Assembly: GCF_032854445.1 (NCBI RefSeq)
Contig: NC_088295.1
Coordinates: 80,010,028-80,074,027, forward strand
DNA: 64,000 nucleotides
Reading direction: 5' to 3'
DNA from: Liolophura sinensis
Lineage: Eukaryota > Mollusca > Polyplacophora > Chitonida > Chitonidae
Made by a program: the position numbers and the translations under genes. Under the pieces are notes generated by a model. That model had not been told where the DNA came from. It saw only the letters and a list, made by a program, of their open reading frames with translations, and searched no databases. Shown piece by piece: positions 1-11,522 of this stretch (position 1 is the first letter of the stretch; each line of letters starts with the position of its first letter).

Positions 1-949
1 TCCTGGTGACCATCAACACCCACATGAACCATAAACTAACACTGGATTTGTGTATAAACCTTTAAGAAGTAAATATCCTGGTGACCACCAACACACATAT
101 GAACCATAAACTACCACTGGATTTGTGTATAGGCCTTCAAGGAGTAGATATCCTGGTGACCACCAACACCCACATGAACCATAAACTAACACTGGATTTG
201 TGTATAGGCCTTCAAGGAGTAGATATCCTGGTGACCACCAACACCCACATGAACCATAAACTAACACTGGGTTTGTGTATAGACCTTCAAGGAGTAGATA
301 TCCTGGTGACCACCAACACCCACATGAACCATAAACTAACACTGGATTTGTGTATAGGCCTTCAAGGAGTAGATATCCTGGTGACCACCAACACCCACAT
401 GAACCATAAACTAACACTGGGTTTGTGTATAGGCCTTCAAGGAGTAGATATCCTGGTGACCACCAACACCCACATGAACCATAAACTAACACTGGATTTG
501 TGTATAGGCCTTCAAGGAGTAGATATCCTGGTGACCACCAACACCCACATGAACCATAAACTAACACTGGATTTGTGTATAGGCCTTCAAGGAGTAGATA
601 TCCTGGTGACCACCAACACCCACATGAACCATAAACTAACACTGGGTTTGTGTATAGGCCTTCAAGGAGTAGATATCCTGGTGACCACCAACACCCACAT
701 GAACCATAAACTAACACTGGATTTGTGTATAGGCCTTCAAGCAGTAGATATCCTGGTGACCACCAACACCCACATGAACCATAAACTAACACTGGATTTG
801 TGTATAAACCTTCAAGAAGTAAATATCCTGGTGACCACCAACACACATATGAACTATAAACTAACACTGGATTTGTGTATAGGCCTTCAAGGAGTAGATA
901 TCCTGGTGACCACGAACATCCACATGAACCATAATCCACTGTAAGACTG
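1..949. repeat. 75-bp minisatellite array, about 12.6 units
   Basis: Units begin TCCTGGTGACCACCAACACC and recur every 75 bp at 1, 76, 151, 226 and so on to 901, where the last unit is partial. The array probably continues left of the window. Units are nearly identical, differing at a few positions such as GGATTT/GGGTTT and ACACCC/ACACAC. Because 75 is 25 codons, long open frames run through it on both strands (about 315 codons minus, about 287 plus). I read these as a by-product of the period and do not call them genes. Confidence 0.97.
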
Positions 950-1745
950 GATTTCCGCAAAGGCCTCGATTGTATTGAATAACGTTATTCATGGATAACA
1001 AATGACATGTAATATATGGATAATATTCCATCATCCATCCTACACAGAGCCAACATCAAAAGACACAAAAACCCTCTCAAGACTCCTTTCCCAGTTTCTT
1101 CCCATGACACTGTCCAACTTTTGACTAAACCCCCCGTCGTCTCAACCCTCTAGGCAAGCTTGTCGAAAAAAGGCGACTAACCTAAAGCTCTGCCGTGTGG
1201 GCCCGCTGAATATAATAGGCTCAAATGTGTGAGAGGCAATCAGGAAGCGACCTTATTGTCGTCCGTTGCGACCCGTAATCTCAGGTCGGGATCTTGGTGG
1301 CTGAAGGCGCGTTGGTCTAGCGAGATCCTCACACCCAACACTCCACTTTGGCTCTTACTTGGAGAGAGGCAGGAGGTCGGATGGGCCCGGTCTGATCTAT
1401 CGGCTTGGCCACGTCTTGCCTCTCCGTAGTCCCAAAATTTCTCCATAACACCACTCCTTAGAGAAAAAATGTTATTTCTGAAAATTCGTTCGCATGACTA
1501 CGTTTTGCTCATGGATCAATACGTGTAGTACGCGTCTTTTGTGTGACCTTATTCACTCGGTGAGAGACGGAGGAGCTCGTGATGGGTAACTGGGTTTGCT
1601 TATTGAGGCCATCTATTCGAGTATACCCCATGTGGTTTCCTTGATGCGTTTCCTGTTGGGTATCCCCACGTTCAGACATCGCCCTTGTTGACACTCTTGG
1701 TGGGTGGGGGACACTTGGGGTGAATTCTTATTTTATATGTATTAT
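950..1745. other. Gene-free stretch, possible LINE 5' region
   Basis: No convincing gene. A GC-richer block at about 1190-1440 lies just upstream of the LINE ORF1 remnants and could be the LINE's 5' untranslated region or another decayed repeat. Short open frames here have no recognisable motif. Confidence 0.35.
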
Positions 1746-1849
1746 GTCTTCAATAAAACTTTCGTCGAAGGTACCTCTCCGATCTTTTTCTTAGTTGACT
1801 TCAAGTGCTTATAAAAAGACGAAGTTTTTGTCCCACCCGCTTGATAATG

Positions 1850-2990
1850 GACAGGACAGTTGGCCTGCTTTTTTCGTTCTTTCAACTAGGAGTGAACAAA
1901 AACTGGCCTCTAAAATTCATCCTTTTGTATTAAAAGGGGCTTTAAACGGCACAGCAGGTACTTAAAAAACCGTTAAAAAAAACTACGACATCGAGACATT
2001 CTTGTCGCATGTTTCCGGAAACAATAATCTAAAACTTTATTATCATTAAATAAAATTTCCGATATATCTGTTTTTAGACCCCTCACAATTCCCTGAAAAG
2101 CTGTCAGGGAATAATACGTGATAGGGATGGTGATATTATTGACTTATCTGAAGACGAAATTTGTACAGAATTAAACGCATAGGGTGTTGCCGGAGTGAAG
2201 TACTTCACAGCCAAAAGTTTGCAACATCCTCACATTAAAGACACACCTTATGACCTTCAATAGTAGCTCTCTACCATGGTGTATCTACATTGGCCCGTAT
2301 ACGGTTAATATGGATTTATATATCCCCAACCCAACACGTTGTTTCACTTGCAAAAATCTGGTCACGGCAACGGCCAATGTAATAATAAATTGGTTTGTAT
2401 TCGATGTTTCAGTGAAGGTAATGATGGTTTCGACTGCAGCAGCACAGTTAAGTGTTGCAATTGCGGTGTAGACAACATGGTTTGTTCTAAGGGCTGTCCT
2501 TTTTTCGTTAAAGAAAAGCAAAATTTAAAACTAAAAACAATATATCTTATCAGGAGGCCCGCAAGCTGGGGCCGCTTTCTAATACTTCACCGCAGACTTC
2601 GTTAGCCAGTGTGGTCAAGCGAGCTGCAACATCCGTTGCCTTCGGTAAGTCGTCTCAGTGAAGCAGCACTAAATAAAAGAGCGGTGGAAATCCGTCCTGC
2701 AACAAGGAGGCACATTACACGTACATGCACCCTAATGATTCCTTCGTCGTCATATGACTGAAAAATTGTTGAGTACGACGTTAAACCCCAAGCACTCACT
2801 CACTCACTCCTTGACATTGCCCATCGGAAACGACAAACCTAGTTGTATATCTTGCGAACCTTCTGATCAACCTGCCCGTAATTCTTGCTCAAACCAGACC
2901 ACCTCAATACAACAAATAAATCCAGTAAACAATACAGAACAAACTAATAAACCTGAATCTAACCACTCCAAAAACAAAAAATGCTAGAAA
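1850..2990 (+). pseudogene. LINE ORF1 remnant with CCHC zinc knuckles
   Basis: The readable part runs from about 2130, includes a YIPNPTRC segment and then three cysteine-rich knuckles at about 2337-2500 (C-x2-C, GHGNGQC, CIRC, CCNC and SKGC can be read). A 1-nt frameshift falls inside the first knuckle near 2353. Sequence resembling ORF1 continues after the knuckles to about 2636, is interrupted by a SINE, and resumes at about 2815 as a hydrophilic Asn/Ser/Lys-rich C terminus ending at 2984. This type of Gag-like nucleic-acid-binding ORF1 is characteristic of Jockey/I-group elements. Confidence 0.75.
2637..2815 (+). mobile_element. tRNA-type SINE (family B), 5'-truncated, nested in LINE ORF1
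   Basis: The sequence from CTTCGGTAAGTCGTCTCAGT through CCGTCCTGCAACAAGGAGG to the tail ACGTTAAACCCCAAGCACTC matches the copy on the minus strand at 17031-17350. The tRNA head is absent here. The flanks are both recognisable as LINE ORF1, so the SINE inserted after the LINE did. It contains an extra internal segment (about 2710-2760) missing from the 17 kb copy but shared with the element at 20588-20862. Confidence 0.8.
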
Positions 2991-3129
2991 TAAGACCGAA
3001 AATAAACCTTATAACACTTAGAAGCGGAGGGGAAAGATACATCACCTCTACCAGGAAGATGTTCCAGTCGATCTCCGAGGAAGAGTCGTTCCTGGTCCAA
3101 ACATAAAGATAAATCTCCTATACGTCTCA

Positions 3130-6100
3130 CTCCATAATGTTTGTATATGGCAAAAGTATACAATGAAATTGTCGTGGCCTTAACGTAAATTTTATTGAAA
3201 TAACACGGCTGGCCCAGTCATTAAATTATATTGCCATTTTTCTTCAGGACACTAACCTGAAAACACCTCACAAAGATAAAATAACACTCAAAAATTATCC
3301 ACTTTATAGTACATTTTGTAATGAAGAAGAGCGAACTGCAGACGGCTCCTCTATCTTCATAAATAACAATATTATCCTCAGCCCTGTTGTTCTGCATACA
3401 GCTCCAGATTGTGACCGCCCGTGTTTCATTGTCTGAAACAATCAGATTGTGTTCGGTGTATGAGAAGTGTAATACTTCTTAGTCAGTTTTCCAGTTGAAT
3501 AATTTAAAAGAACAATTACCTAAACCGTTTATAATAATGGGAGATTTTAATTCCCATACTAATAATAACACAAATAATAAGGGGGAGATAGTAGAAGATT
3601 TTTAACTAAGGAGGAACTGTGTTATTTCAGTGATTGTTCTTGTAATGGGCTCATTCTGCTATCGGTCTCACCATCACCGATTCATCACTTCGCCTGGATA
3701 TTTTTGGAGAGTGTATGAGGATCTGTGTGGCTGTGACCATTTTCCTATTGTCCTACAGCATCTCGCTTCTACTTCTTCAGAAAATGTAGCTAGGTAGAAG
3801 ATCGATAAAGTGGATTGAATCACATTTGAGATGATCTGTGAGGCTGATATCACCTCAGAGGCTCTCAATGCAGCAGATTATCCTATATTAAAATTTAATG
3901 AACTTTGTCGAGCTGCAGATAAAACTATATCTAAGACCTCGACAAATCCAAAATCCAAAAGTAAACCTTGGTATGATAATGACTGTCGTAAAGCCATAAA
4001 GGAACTCAAAAAGGCTGAACGCAGTTTTAATCATTGTCCTTCTGACATTGATTTAAACCAGGTCCGTATTTTAGAGCTAAGGCCCAGGAGACTATCTTGT
4101 TGGGAGAACTTCGTTTTAGGCATTACATCTCACATCTCGGTTGCTCGGTTAACACCTATGCGTAAGGTCTGGAACATGGTTCAGACACTTAAGGGCAAAA
4201 ATAATAAAGCGAAAGTCCAGCATTTGAAAGATGAGGATAATATATTAACTTCCCCATCCGCCACAGCTAATAAACTAGCTGAAACAATTTCAAAGAAATC
4301 TTCTTCTGAGAATTATACTTCAAAGTTCCAGCATATTAAAAATCAGAAGGAGAAAATTAAATTGCTCTTTTCTTCTAATAACTTAGAAGATTATAATCGT
4401 CTGTTTAATATTGATGAACTAAAAACTGCATTAAGAAAGGCACATGATACTGCGTGTGATCCTGATAACGTATAATATAAATTTATGAGCCATTTACCGC
4501 CTGAGCCACTTGAGACTTTCTTGGACTTGCTTAATGATCTTTGGATAACTGGTAATTTTCCACCCTCATGGAGGAAGGCGTGTATCATCCCGGTTCCCAA
4601 ATTACCGTCCCGTAGCTCTTACCAGCTGTGTCTGTAAGACTACTGAACAGATGTGAAATGATAGATTTGTTTGGTTTCTTGAAACCAACAAGTTACTGTC
4701 TAATATACAATGTAGTTTCGTCAAGGTAGATCCACTATGAATCACCTTGTACTATTTGAAACATTTATTCGTGATGGTTTTATTAATAATGAACACGTGT
4801 CGATATTTAAAACCTTGAAAAGGCTTACGACACCACATGAAAATATGGTATTTTGAAAGACCTGTCAGATATGAGGTTTGAAGGTCGTTCACCACTATTT
4901 ATATCTGAATTTTCATCTGATCGTCATTTTAAGGTACGAGTGGAGTCCACTCTTTCTGGGTCTAATGGGTAAGAAATGGGTGTTCCCCAGGACAGTATTT
5001 TATCAACAACTCTGTTTACATCTAAATAGCCAAAACTTTGACGTCGAGCAAAGAGGGTTCTTTATATGTTAATGATTTCCTAACACGCTACCGTGCTAAA
5101 AATGTGAATAGTATCGAACGTCAGTTGCAGCCTTGTCTTAATAAAATCGAGAAATGGGCAACTGAGAACGGTTTTAGAATTTTCACGTCCAAAACTGTAG
5201 GTATGCATTGTTGTAATAAAGGGAAACTTCATCTTGACCCTGAACTTTTATGGTAAACAGATTAAAATTGTTGAAGAAACTAATTTTTTTGGTATAATAT
5301 TCGATAATAAATTATCTTTCATACCTCTTAATACCTACGCTTAAAGCTGAATGTACAAAGGCTCGCGACAAAATTAAGGTAGTGTCTAGCACCGACTGAG
5401 GTGCTGATCTACGTGTGTTATTAAATCTATATCATTCTCTGGTGAGGTCTAAATTGGACTATGGGTCCATTATTTATGGTTCCCACTGGGAAATCGTACC
5501 TTAAAATGTTGGACTCTGTCCATCGCCAAGGTCTGAGACTCAGCCTTGGTGCTTTTAGAACCTCACCAGCAGAGATTTTATACGTAGAGGCAAATCAGCC
5601 TTCTTTATGTAACCGACGTATAAAACTGAGTCTTCAATATGCTACAAAGCTTATAACTCACCCAACAAATCCTGCCTACGACTGTCTTTTCAATCCGTCA
5701 TATGTAGATTACTTAATAAAAGTCTCAATAAGTTCCCTTCGTTCGGTCTTTGTACACATCCAGCTAGAGGAAATAGTTCCGGTGTCTTTTCCGGAGTCTC
5801 CTCCCTGGCTTCTTCTACAACCTAAACTGATATTTGATCAACGTAGATATAATAAATTCAACACAAATTCTATTATAATTCAGCAAAGTTTTTCTGAAAT
5901 TAAGGCTAACTATGCAGTCTATAAATTTATATATACTGATGGGTCAAATAATGGGGACAGAGTTGCGGCAGTGGCCGTCTTGGAGCAGCGAGTCTCTTCT
6001 ACCGTCCTCTTCTTCAATCTTCTCTGCCCAGGCCAGAGCTATACTCCTTGCATTACCATATGTTTCTTCTGGGCATGCCCAGAGGGCATAATATATTCTG

Positions 6101-6530
6101 TTGGATACCGAGCCATATTGGTATCCATTAAAACAAAAGTACGTAGACACGGAGGCAAAGGCCGCCCATAAAAAATCTATATCAAAAGTTATTCTCTCTT
6201 TTACGGATTTTCGTTCTAATATTTTTACATATATTCGTCGCCATTGGCAGGGTGAATGAGACCTTCAGGTCCATAATAAATTGCATAGTGTTAGCCATAT
6301 TATTGGGTGATATTTGTATACTCACGGTATGTCTCGAAGAGACCAAGTGGATTTAACGAGGTGTCGTATTGGGCATTTTCGTCCGACTCACAATTTTACT
6401 CTACCCCAGAGTGTATTGGATGTGATGCTCAATATGGCAGCAAACATATTCTGGTTGAATGCGTAGACTTTGCCCATGTTGGCAAAAAAAAAATATGGTA
6501 TATATATATAATAATTAAAATTTAATTAAG
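3130..6530 (+). pseudogene. LINE ORF2 remnant: endonuclease, reverse transcriptase, RNase H
   Basis: Endonuclease: a QWNCRGL-like start at about 3161 in which the Trp codon is now TGA, and an intact GDFNSH motif at 3540-3557. Linker: SKPWYDNDCRKAIKELKKAE in the open frame 3831-4475. Reverse transcriptase: a PPSWRKACIIPVPK segment (about 4560), a YRPVALTSC segment (about 4600-4625), a GVPQDSIL segment (about 4979) and the catalytic box read as YVND at 5064-5075, where the family normally has Y-x-D-D. C-terminal RT region: LDYGSI around 5455 followed by a 236-codon open frame (5461-6171). RNase H: FIYTDGSNNGD at about 5926. At least eight frame breaks or stops separate these blocks. Confidence 0.85.
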
Positions 6531-6642
6531 ATACATATACAGTTTTTCTAGATAAACTATTTCTAAAAATATGGTGGTTTTCGAGTTTTCACTGTTTTGT
6601 TTTTTCTTTTCTGATCCGCCTCGTTATTTCAACTTGTTCTCA

Positions 6643-6709
6643 CAACGATATGGCTGATATATTGTCGATGTGGCGTTAAACCATAATCATTCATTCTTTC
6701 ATTCATTCT
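6643..6709 (+). repeat. LINE 3' end with ATTCATTC tail
   Basis: ATATGGCTGATATATTGTCG is followed by GATGTGGCGTTAAACC and then ATTCATTC repeats. The same block occurs on the minus strand at 52163-52240, and its tail alone at 31531-31560. It ends the LINE described above. Confidence 0.7.
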
Positions 6710-9563
6710 GACTAAACTGTTTGCCCCGTTATGTAATACTGCTGGCTTCTTGAAAAAAGACTTTCATCACCAAAATCGCAAAACATGCGCGGCACTGACG
6801 GTAGCTGAGCTACGACCTCTTCAAACAACATTGCTCAGCTATTCATCCAGGAAAAAACTAATCAGTAAGCTAAATAGATTCATACCTCCCTCTCCGTTAA
6901 CAGTAAATCCAATCTGTTACACATTCCTTCATCAGTTGAACCAGCGGAGATCTACATGCCACAATTTGAACAAAAGGCCACAGTAAAGCGGAGCTGAAGA
7001 GTGAACCTGTCGAATTAGCCTAGCATGATGAAAATTCGAATTCCCCATTCCATGGTATTGTTGCATTGGACAAAGCGCATTAACCTTGGGCAGAATGCGA
7101 TTCCTCAAATCCACTATCGATGAACAATGAAACAGAAACCTCATTTGGCCTATTCAGAAGAAACAAGCCAGAAAAGGTGAATAGGGAAAGACAACCTGCC
7201 AAGGTATTGACCAACTCATCACCTTGGAGAGAAGTCACCATAATTCACACAGCTACTAATCACTGTGAACGGCTTTGTCTGTCGAAACCACTGCTGATTA
7301 TTACAAACCTACAAACAATATGTACTATACAATACAATTAAAAAGCATCTCTCCTAGACCACGATGGTGTTGAATGGGCATATTCTGGAACCTAAATTCA
7401 AGAAAATATTCAGAAGAAAGTGTGATGACGGTGTGATTCTAGAATGTATTCTGTTTTGCAGCAGACTTTGTGTGAAAATTAACAGATTAATTTACATGAC
7501 AGTGATGGCTATTATAACAAGATAATTTAAGTTAAGACACTGATTGCCTTTCCCAGGGAATGTCTATTCCCTAGTTGTATTAGGTATATACTATACAAGG
7601 TGGCATATTTTCATAAGAAGGGATTTATAGTTACATTTGAGTAAATCTGTGATTTTTGTACTGGTATGCTTTTTTTTGGTATGCTTTATATTTTTGGAAT
7701 CTGATAAAAGTATTTCATAATTTTAGAGAAGGATTAGAGCAAAATTTTGAATGGTAAAGAAAAAAGTTTTGTTTTTGGCGCCTGTGTAAAGCTGCTTTCC
7801 GAGAGTGGATCAATCTCTCATGTCATCACTGAAAACAACTTCGCCTATCCATTTCATTGGTTGAGATTACCGTGTGTTATTATGGACAGTATTTTCACAT
7901 GAGTTGTGCTGGGCGTGGCTTGTAGTCAAGGGATATGCGAGGCGGGCGACAACTTTTCACTACACCAACAACTATTGATCTATGCTGAGAGGAAGCCTGT
8001 AACTGTTCAGAGCGCTGTGTCACTCAAACACAGACGTAATTTTATTGGCGTGTGTTGGCCCTTCCCTTGCTACTCGTTTAAACTTAAACAGCTCCCTTTG
8101 TAACTCATCTCTCTCAGCTGTGCAAGTTTCCTGCTTTGCTTCACTTAGGGGCCTCTGGAACATTTATCCCACACAAGAACACCACCAAACAGGTAAGAAA
8201 CCCCGTTCGATTGATTTCTGAAAAATTACGCTTGTATAAATGTACGAAAATATGTTTATTTCCATCAACTTTAGGCCATAAGTGCAAGTGTACGCTTTGA
8301 CCATATGTGTCATACATGACGTTCATTAGAAACCACTTACCTCTACGAAAATGGCATACTGGCTAATATCTATGTGTGTAACACGTCGGAAAATTTGTCA
8401 TCTTTGGGACCTGGAAGCGAAGGGGACGGAGTCCTATGTGGGCATTTCTGATTTGGTGAAAATTGTCACTGACAAAATGTAGTAGTTCCAGTTTTAGAGT
8501 GTATCTCCCTTAATCTTTCTTCTATTTGGGTACCATATGTAAACCCGCCTAGACCAACGTTATTGTGAAGCACAATACTTACTTCATAAAATACCGGTAA
8601 AATTATGCTGTTTTACAATACGATTTTAGTGTTGTCTGTTCGCACTCTTTACCTGCATGATACAGAATGGTTGCATTTCCAGTGATTCGGCCAGGCCATG
8701 GTTAAAAAATATGTTTGTTGCGGATAACGACAGAGTTTGTGGAGAGTGAAATCAGACGACGGGCTCACAAATTTCGAAAACTACTAGTCGACTTTGGCTA
8801 GGAAAAATGTTTGCAGGTGTACATGTTGTTATAAACGAGTCTATCTGTTTCGCTTAATTATTAAGTTTCTTATTATTTTCTCTAGCTTATAATTTTTCCA
8901 AAGAAGATTCTGTCCTTCGTTTAATGGCACTCGGTGCTGCATTATGGATACCAGTGTTTACCATACCAGCAGGTGTCCCTCGCCCTGCCGGAAATCTTAC
9001 ACAAGGTATCGCACCTTGTCATGGAAATACCTCGAAGTTATGACCATTAAGATCTTAACGAGGTACGAGGCTGTCTGGTCTTGGTCATCAAAACAGCGCG
9101 ATTTGCAAAGTCTAAATTAAATGAAATGTGTCGTCTTATTTATATATAAGAAGGGGAGGGGTGGGGGGCAAGAGTATGAACATCGACGAACTGTGACAAT
9201 TCCTTTCTTCGGGACAGCCTAAGACAAACCACTGCGCTGCTCTGATCTACCGAAATTAGGTTCAGTATTCAGTGGTGTAGCTTAACGCTTGCCCGCTTGC
9301 CAAATGCATGTGACCTCGGCGTCGGGCAAGTAAATTATGTTTTTTTGGTTGCCTGCCACGGCAAACTGATATGCGTGAGTTCCCAGGTAAATTCATACAT
9401 GTCGGTTGGCAAAATAAATGTAACAAACAAACACAAATTAATGTCGACGGCGTATGGCTAACAGCAGAGAAGGATTCCGTGTTAAAACAAAACATTTATA
9501 GCAACGCCTATAGCATTAAGGGGGGGGGGGGCAAATCGGCAGATAAAACTTTCGGTTACTACT
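6710..9563. other. Gene-free stretch
   Basis: Only short open frames, none with a recognisable domain. Minor features are a 7-nt inverted repeat ACAAGGT-ATCGC-ACCTTGT at 9001-9019 and a run of ten G at about 9521-9530. Confidence 0.5.
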
Positions 9564-9700
9564 CAAGGTCTGCAGCATCCTGCTGATGATCGTGGGTTCC
9601 CCCGTGTTCTGCATGGTTTGCTCTCACCATAATACTGGCTGCCGTTGTATGAGTGAAAAATTCTTGAGTATGGCTTAAAATATCAATCAAGCAAATAAAA
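9564..9700 (+). mobile_element. SINE family A, 5'-truncated copy
   Basis: Matches the 3' half of the full-length copy at 39051-39320: GATCGTGGGTTCCCCC, ACCATAATACTGGCTGCCGT, ATTCTTGAGTATGG and the CAATCAAGCAAATAAAA tail. Diverged, and lacking the tRNA head. Confidence 0.85.
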
Positions 9701-10043
9701 CATTTTTTCAAAAATATTGCGCCGTGCATGAAAATGAGTGCGGGCGAGCAGTTTTCATTTCCAGCTTGCCCTGAAAGCAAACACCTTAAGAAGTTTAGTT
9801 ACTACATCAGAGGTGTTACATATATTATCACTGTATTATAACCGGACCCTTTAAAACCCATGGGGCCCATTTACTTGATGAAATTTGGCAATTTAGTACG
9901 AGAACCACCGTTTCAAGCACTCTGCCATGCGCAGACCACCATCTCATAATTGAAATATTGAGGTTTTAAAATTTAATCAAATGAATAAATTATTTACTTT
10001 AGAGGGTTTATGCTATGAAGTGCTAGTTTTCTGATTTACTATA
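9701..10043. other. Gene-free stretch
   Basis: Nothing recognisable between the SINE fragment and the MITE. Confidence 0.4.
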
Positions 10044-10390
10044 CGGGAGTTTCGTGTTCGAACTCTTTTGTTTTGAAGGTAAGAAGAGATCTTCTGTATC
10101 ACGTGACAAATGTTAGGCAACCTTTGTAAACATTAAATTACCGATCACTTGCCTCACTATGTCAAATTAGCCCAAATTACGCCTCTTTTCTTTAGACACT
10201 TTGCAAGTTTACAAACGTTCAGCTCGTCAATTTTCTCCAGCGTTTGTCAGCTCTAAATAACTTTTGAGAAACTTTTTTCAGACGCTCATGTTATAGTAAC
10301 GGTGATCCTACAATAGTTTCCTAACATTTTTGACAGGTCACATGATTTTTTTACATTTAGCCATAGAAGAGTTTGAACTCAAAACTCCCC
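10044..10390. mobile_element. 347-bp TA-flanked MITE with about 80-bp terminal inverted repeats
   Basis: The left end CGGGAGTTTCGTGTTCGAAC and the right end (reverse complement GGGGAGTTTTGAGTTCAAAC) are inverted copies. Similarity extends about 80 bp inward, including TCACGTGACAAATGTTAGG against TCATGTGACCTGTCAAAAATG on the other arm. A TA dinucleotide lies immediately outside both ends (10042-10043 and 10391-10392), as expected for Tc1/mariner-type insertion. It contains no transposase frame. A second copy in opposite orientation lies at 59114-59458. Confidence 0.85.
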
Positions 10391-10759
10391 TATTTTTTTC
10401 TATATCGAAAAAAGATATTTAACAGGCCTGACCTCAAGAATTTGACACAAATGTTCTCATCAGATTTACTCAAGAAAGAATCAAAATTAAACTATGTAAT
10501 CATGTCAAATAAGTAAGACTTAATATCTGAACATGAAGTATTATAGGGTTTAAAGAATTAATCTGGGGTTTTTACCCAAAACATCTGTTTGACACTTTGA
10601 TCGATGAAGTGAATTGTAAAATAAAAGGACAATAGTGTGACCATTTTTGAATATACCTTTCAGGGTGTAATCAGTGGATTTTTTTTCTTTTTAATGTCTC
10701 TTGGACCATCACCCCTGTATAAAACTAAATGTTTTCGGGGGATTTGAGCTAAATTTTAG
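10391..10759. other. Gene-free stretch
   Basis: AT-rich DNA with no gene or recognised repeat. Confidence 0.4.
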
Positions 10760-10968
10760 TTTATTTATTTAATTGATGGTTGTTTTACGCTATATTCAAG
10801 AATACTTCACTTCGACAATGGCTGCCGTCTTTATGGCGGGAGGAAACCGGGGGGAAATCCAAGACCATCCGTAGGTTGCTTGAAGACCTTCCCACGAAGG
10901 CATTGGCGAAAGGTTCCTGGGTCATTGCCCCGCCGTGGTGTGCTAACCACCTCGGTCACGGAGTCGCC
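10760..10968 (-). mobile_element. SINE family A, diverged copy
   Basis: TTATTTATTT tail at the left, then GTTTTACGCTATATTCAAGA, GGCGGGAGGAAACCGG and GACCTTCCCACGAAGGC. The remnant of the tRNA head near 10945-10966 reads CTAACCACCTCGG. Internally shortened. Confidence 0.85.
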
Positions 10969-11519
10969 ATTCTCGGACAGCGAATTTTCAAAGAGCATCG
11001 TTTCGCAATAAGCGGTTGATAGTGCACTCAACCTTAGATGGAGTTCGCTGGTGACCGTTAATATGATATATTATAATGTGGCATGTTGAATAATTCGCCA
11101 TTGTAACTTTGTGTAAAACTATTTGACAATCAAACTATTATCACGAAAATAGGAAATCCTAGAAGTGATCTGAGGCGTATCTCGTTGGAGCCCAAGGCCC
11201 ACATTTCTAAAACGACTTAAGACTTAAGCAAAATTTACAATTACAATGTCTTCATCTAGGAAGTTCAGACGTTGTGTACTGATTCTTTACTACAGACCTA
11301 TGTACCATCCACAATTTAAGGTTTTTTCTTGCAATTTCCGACTTATTGAAGTTGCATAGTAAATACGAACCCAGAAGCCCTTATTTGGAATCCAGTTCTC
11401 ATCAGGTGGCATGCCAGTATGACAATATAATGTACTCTTATTTAGCGCAGATTTTCTCCACCAACAATCCTTTCCGCCGTTATGTACACTGATTTCAAAT
11501 TTCATTTGTATTTTACCAG
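10969..11519 (+). other. Upstream region of the GPCR, with a splice-acceptor-like end
   Basis: No coding sequence recognised. The stretch ends in TTTGTATTTTACCAG with AG at 11518-11519, four bases before the receptor's ATG. This is a good 3' splice site context and suggests that the gene has at least one untranslated upstream exon, which I cannot locate. Confidence 0.45.
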
Positions 11520-11522
11520 ATC

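Larger units (their letters stand above)
1746..6709 (+). mobile_element. Decayed Jockey/I-type non-LTR retrotransposon (LINE)
   Basis: Pieces appear in the order of an intact element: ORF1 with an RNA-binding-like region and CCHC knuckles (about 1850-2990), an ORF2 endonuclease (about 3130-3690), linker and reverse transcriptase (about 3830-5340), RNase H (about 5930-6260), a C-terminal zinc-knuckle remnant (about 6340-6480) and a 3' untranslated tail ending in ATTCATTC repeats near 6709. Stops and frameshifts occur throughout, so it is dead. The RNase H after the RT fits the I/Jockey group rather than CR1 or RTE. The left boundary is uncertain: an ATG at 1747 may begin ORF1. A SINE is inserted in ORF1. 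Confidence 0.85.

Noticed and set aside
1-949. CRISPR-like array
   Set aside because: Repeats are contiguous with no unique spacers, in a eukaryotic genome.
13-960. 315-codon minus-strand and 287-codon plus-strand frames at the left edge
   Set aside because: Both arise from a 75-bp tandem repeat whose period is a multiple of three; no start context, domain or non-repetitive part.
2088-2112. ATTCCCTG...CAGGGAAT hairpin as a terminator
   Set aside because: Eight-bp stem with 9-nt loop inside a eukaryotic LINE remnant; no function implied.
5461-6171. 236-codon frame as a stand-alone gene
   Set aside because: It is the C-terminal RT and RNase H part of the decayed LINE, with related segments up- and downstream in other frames.
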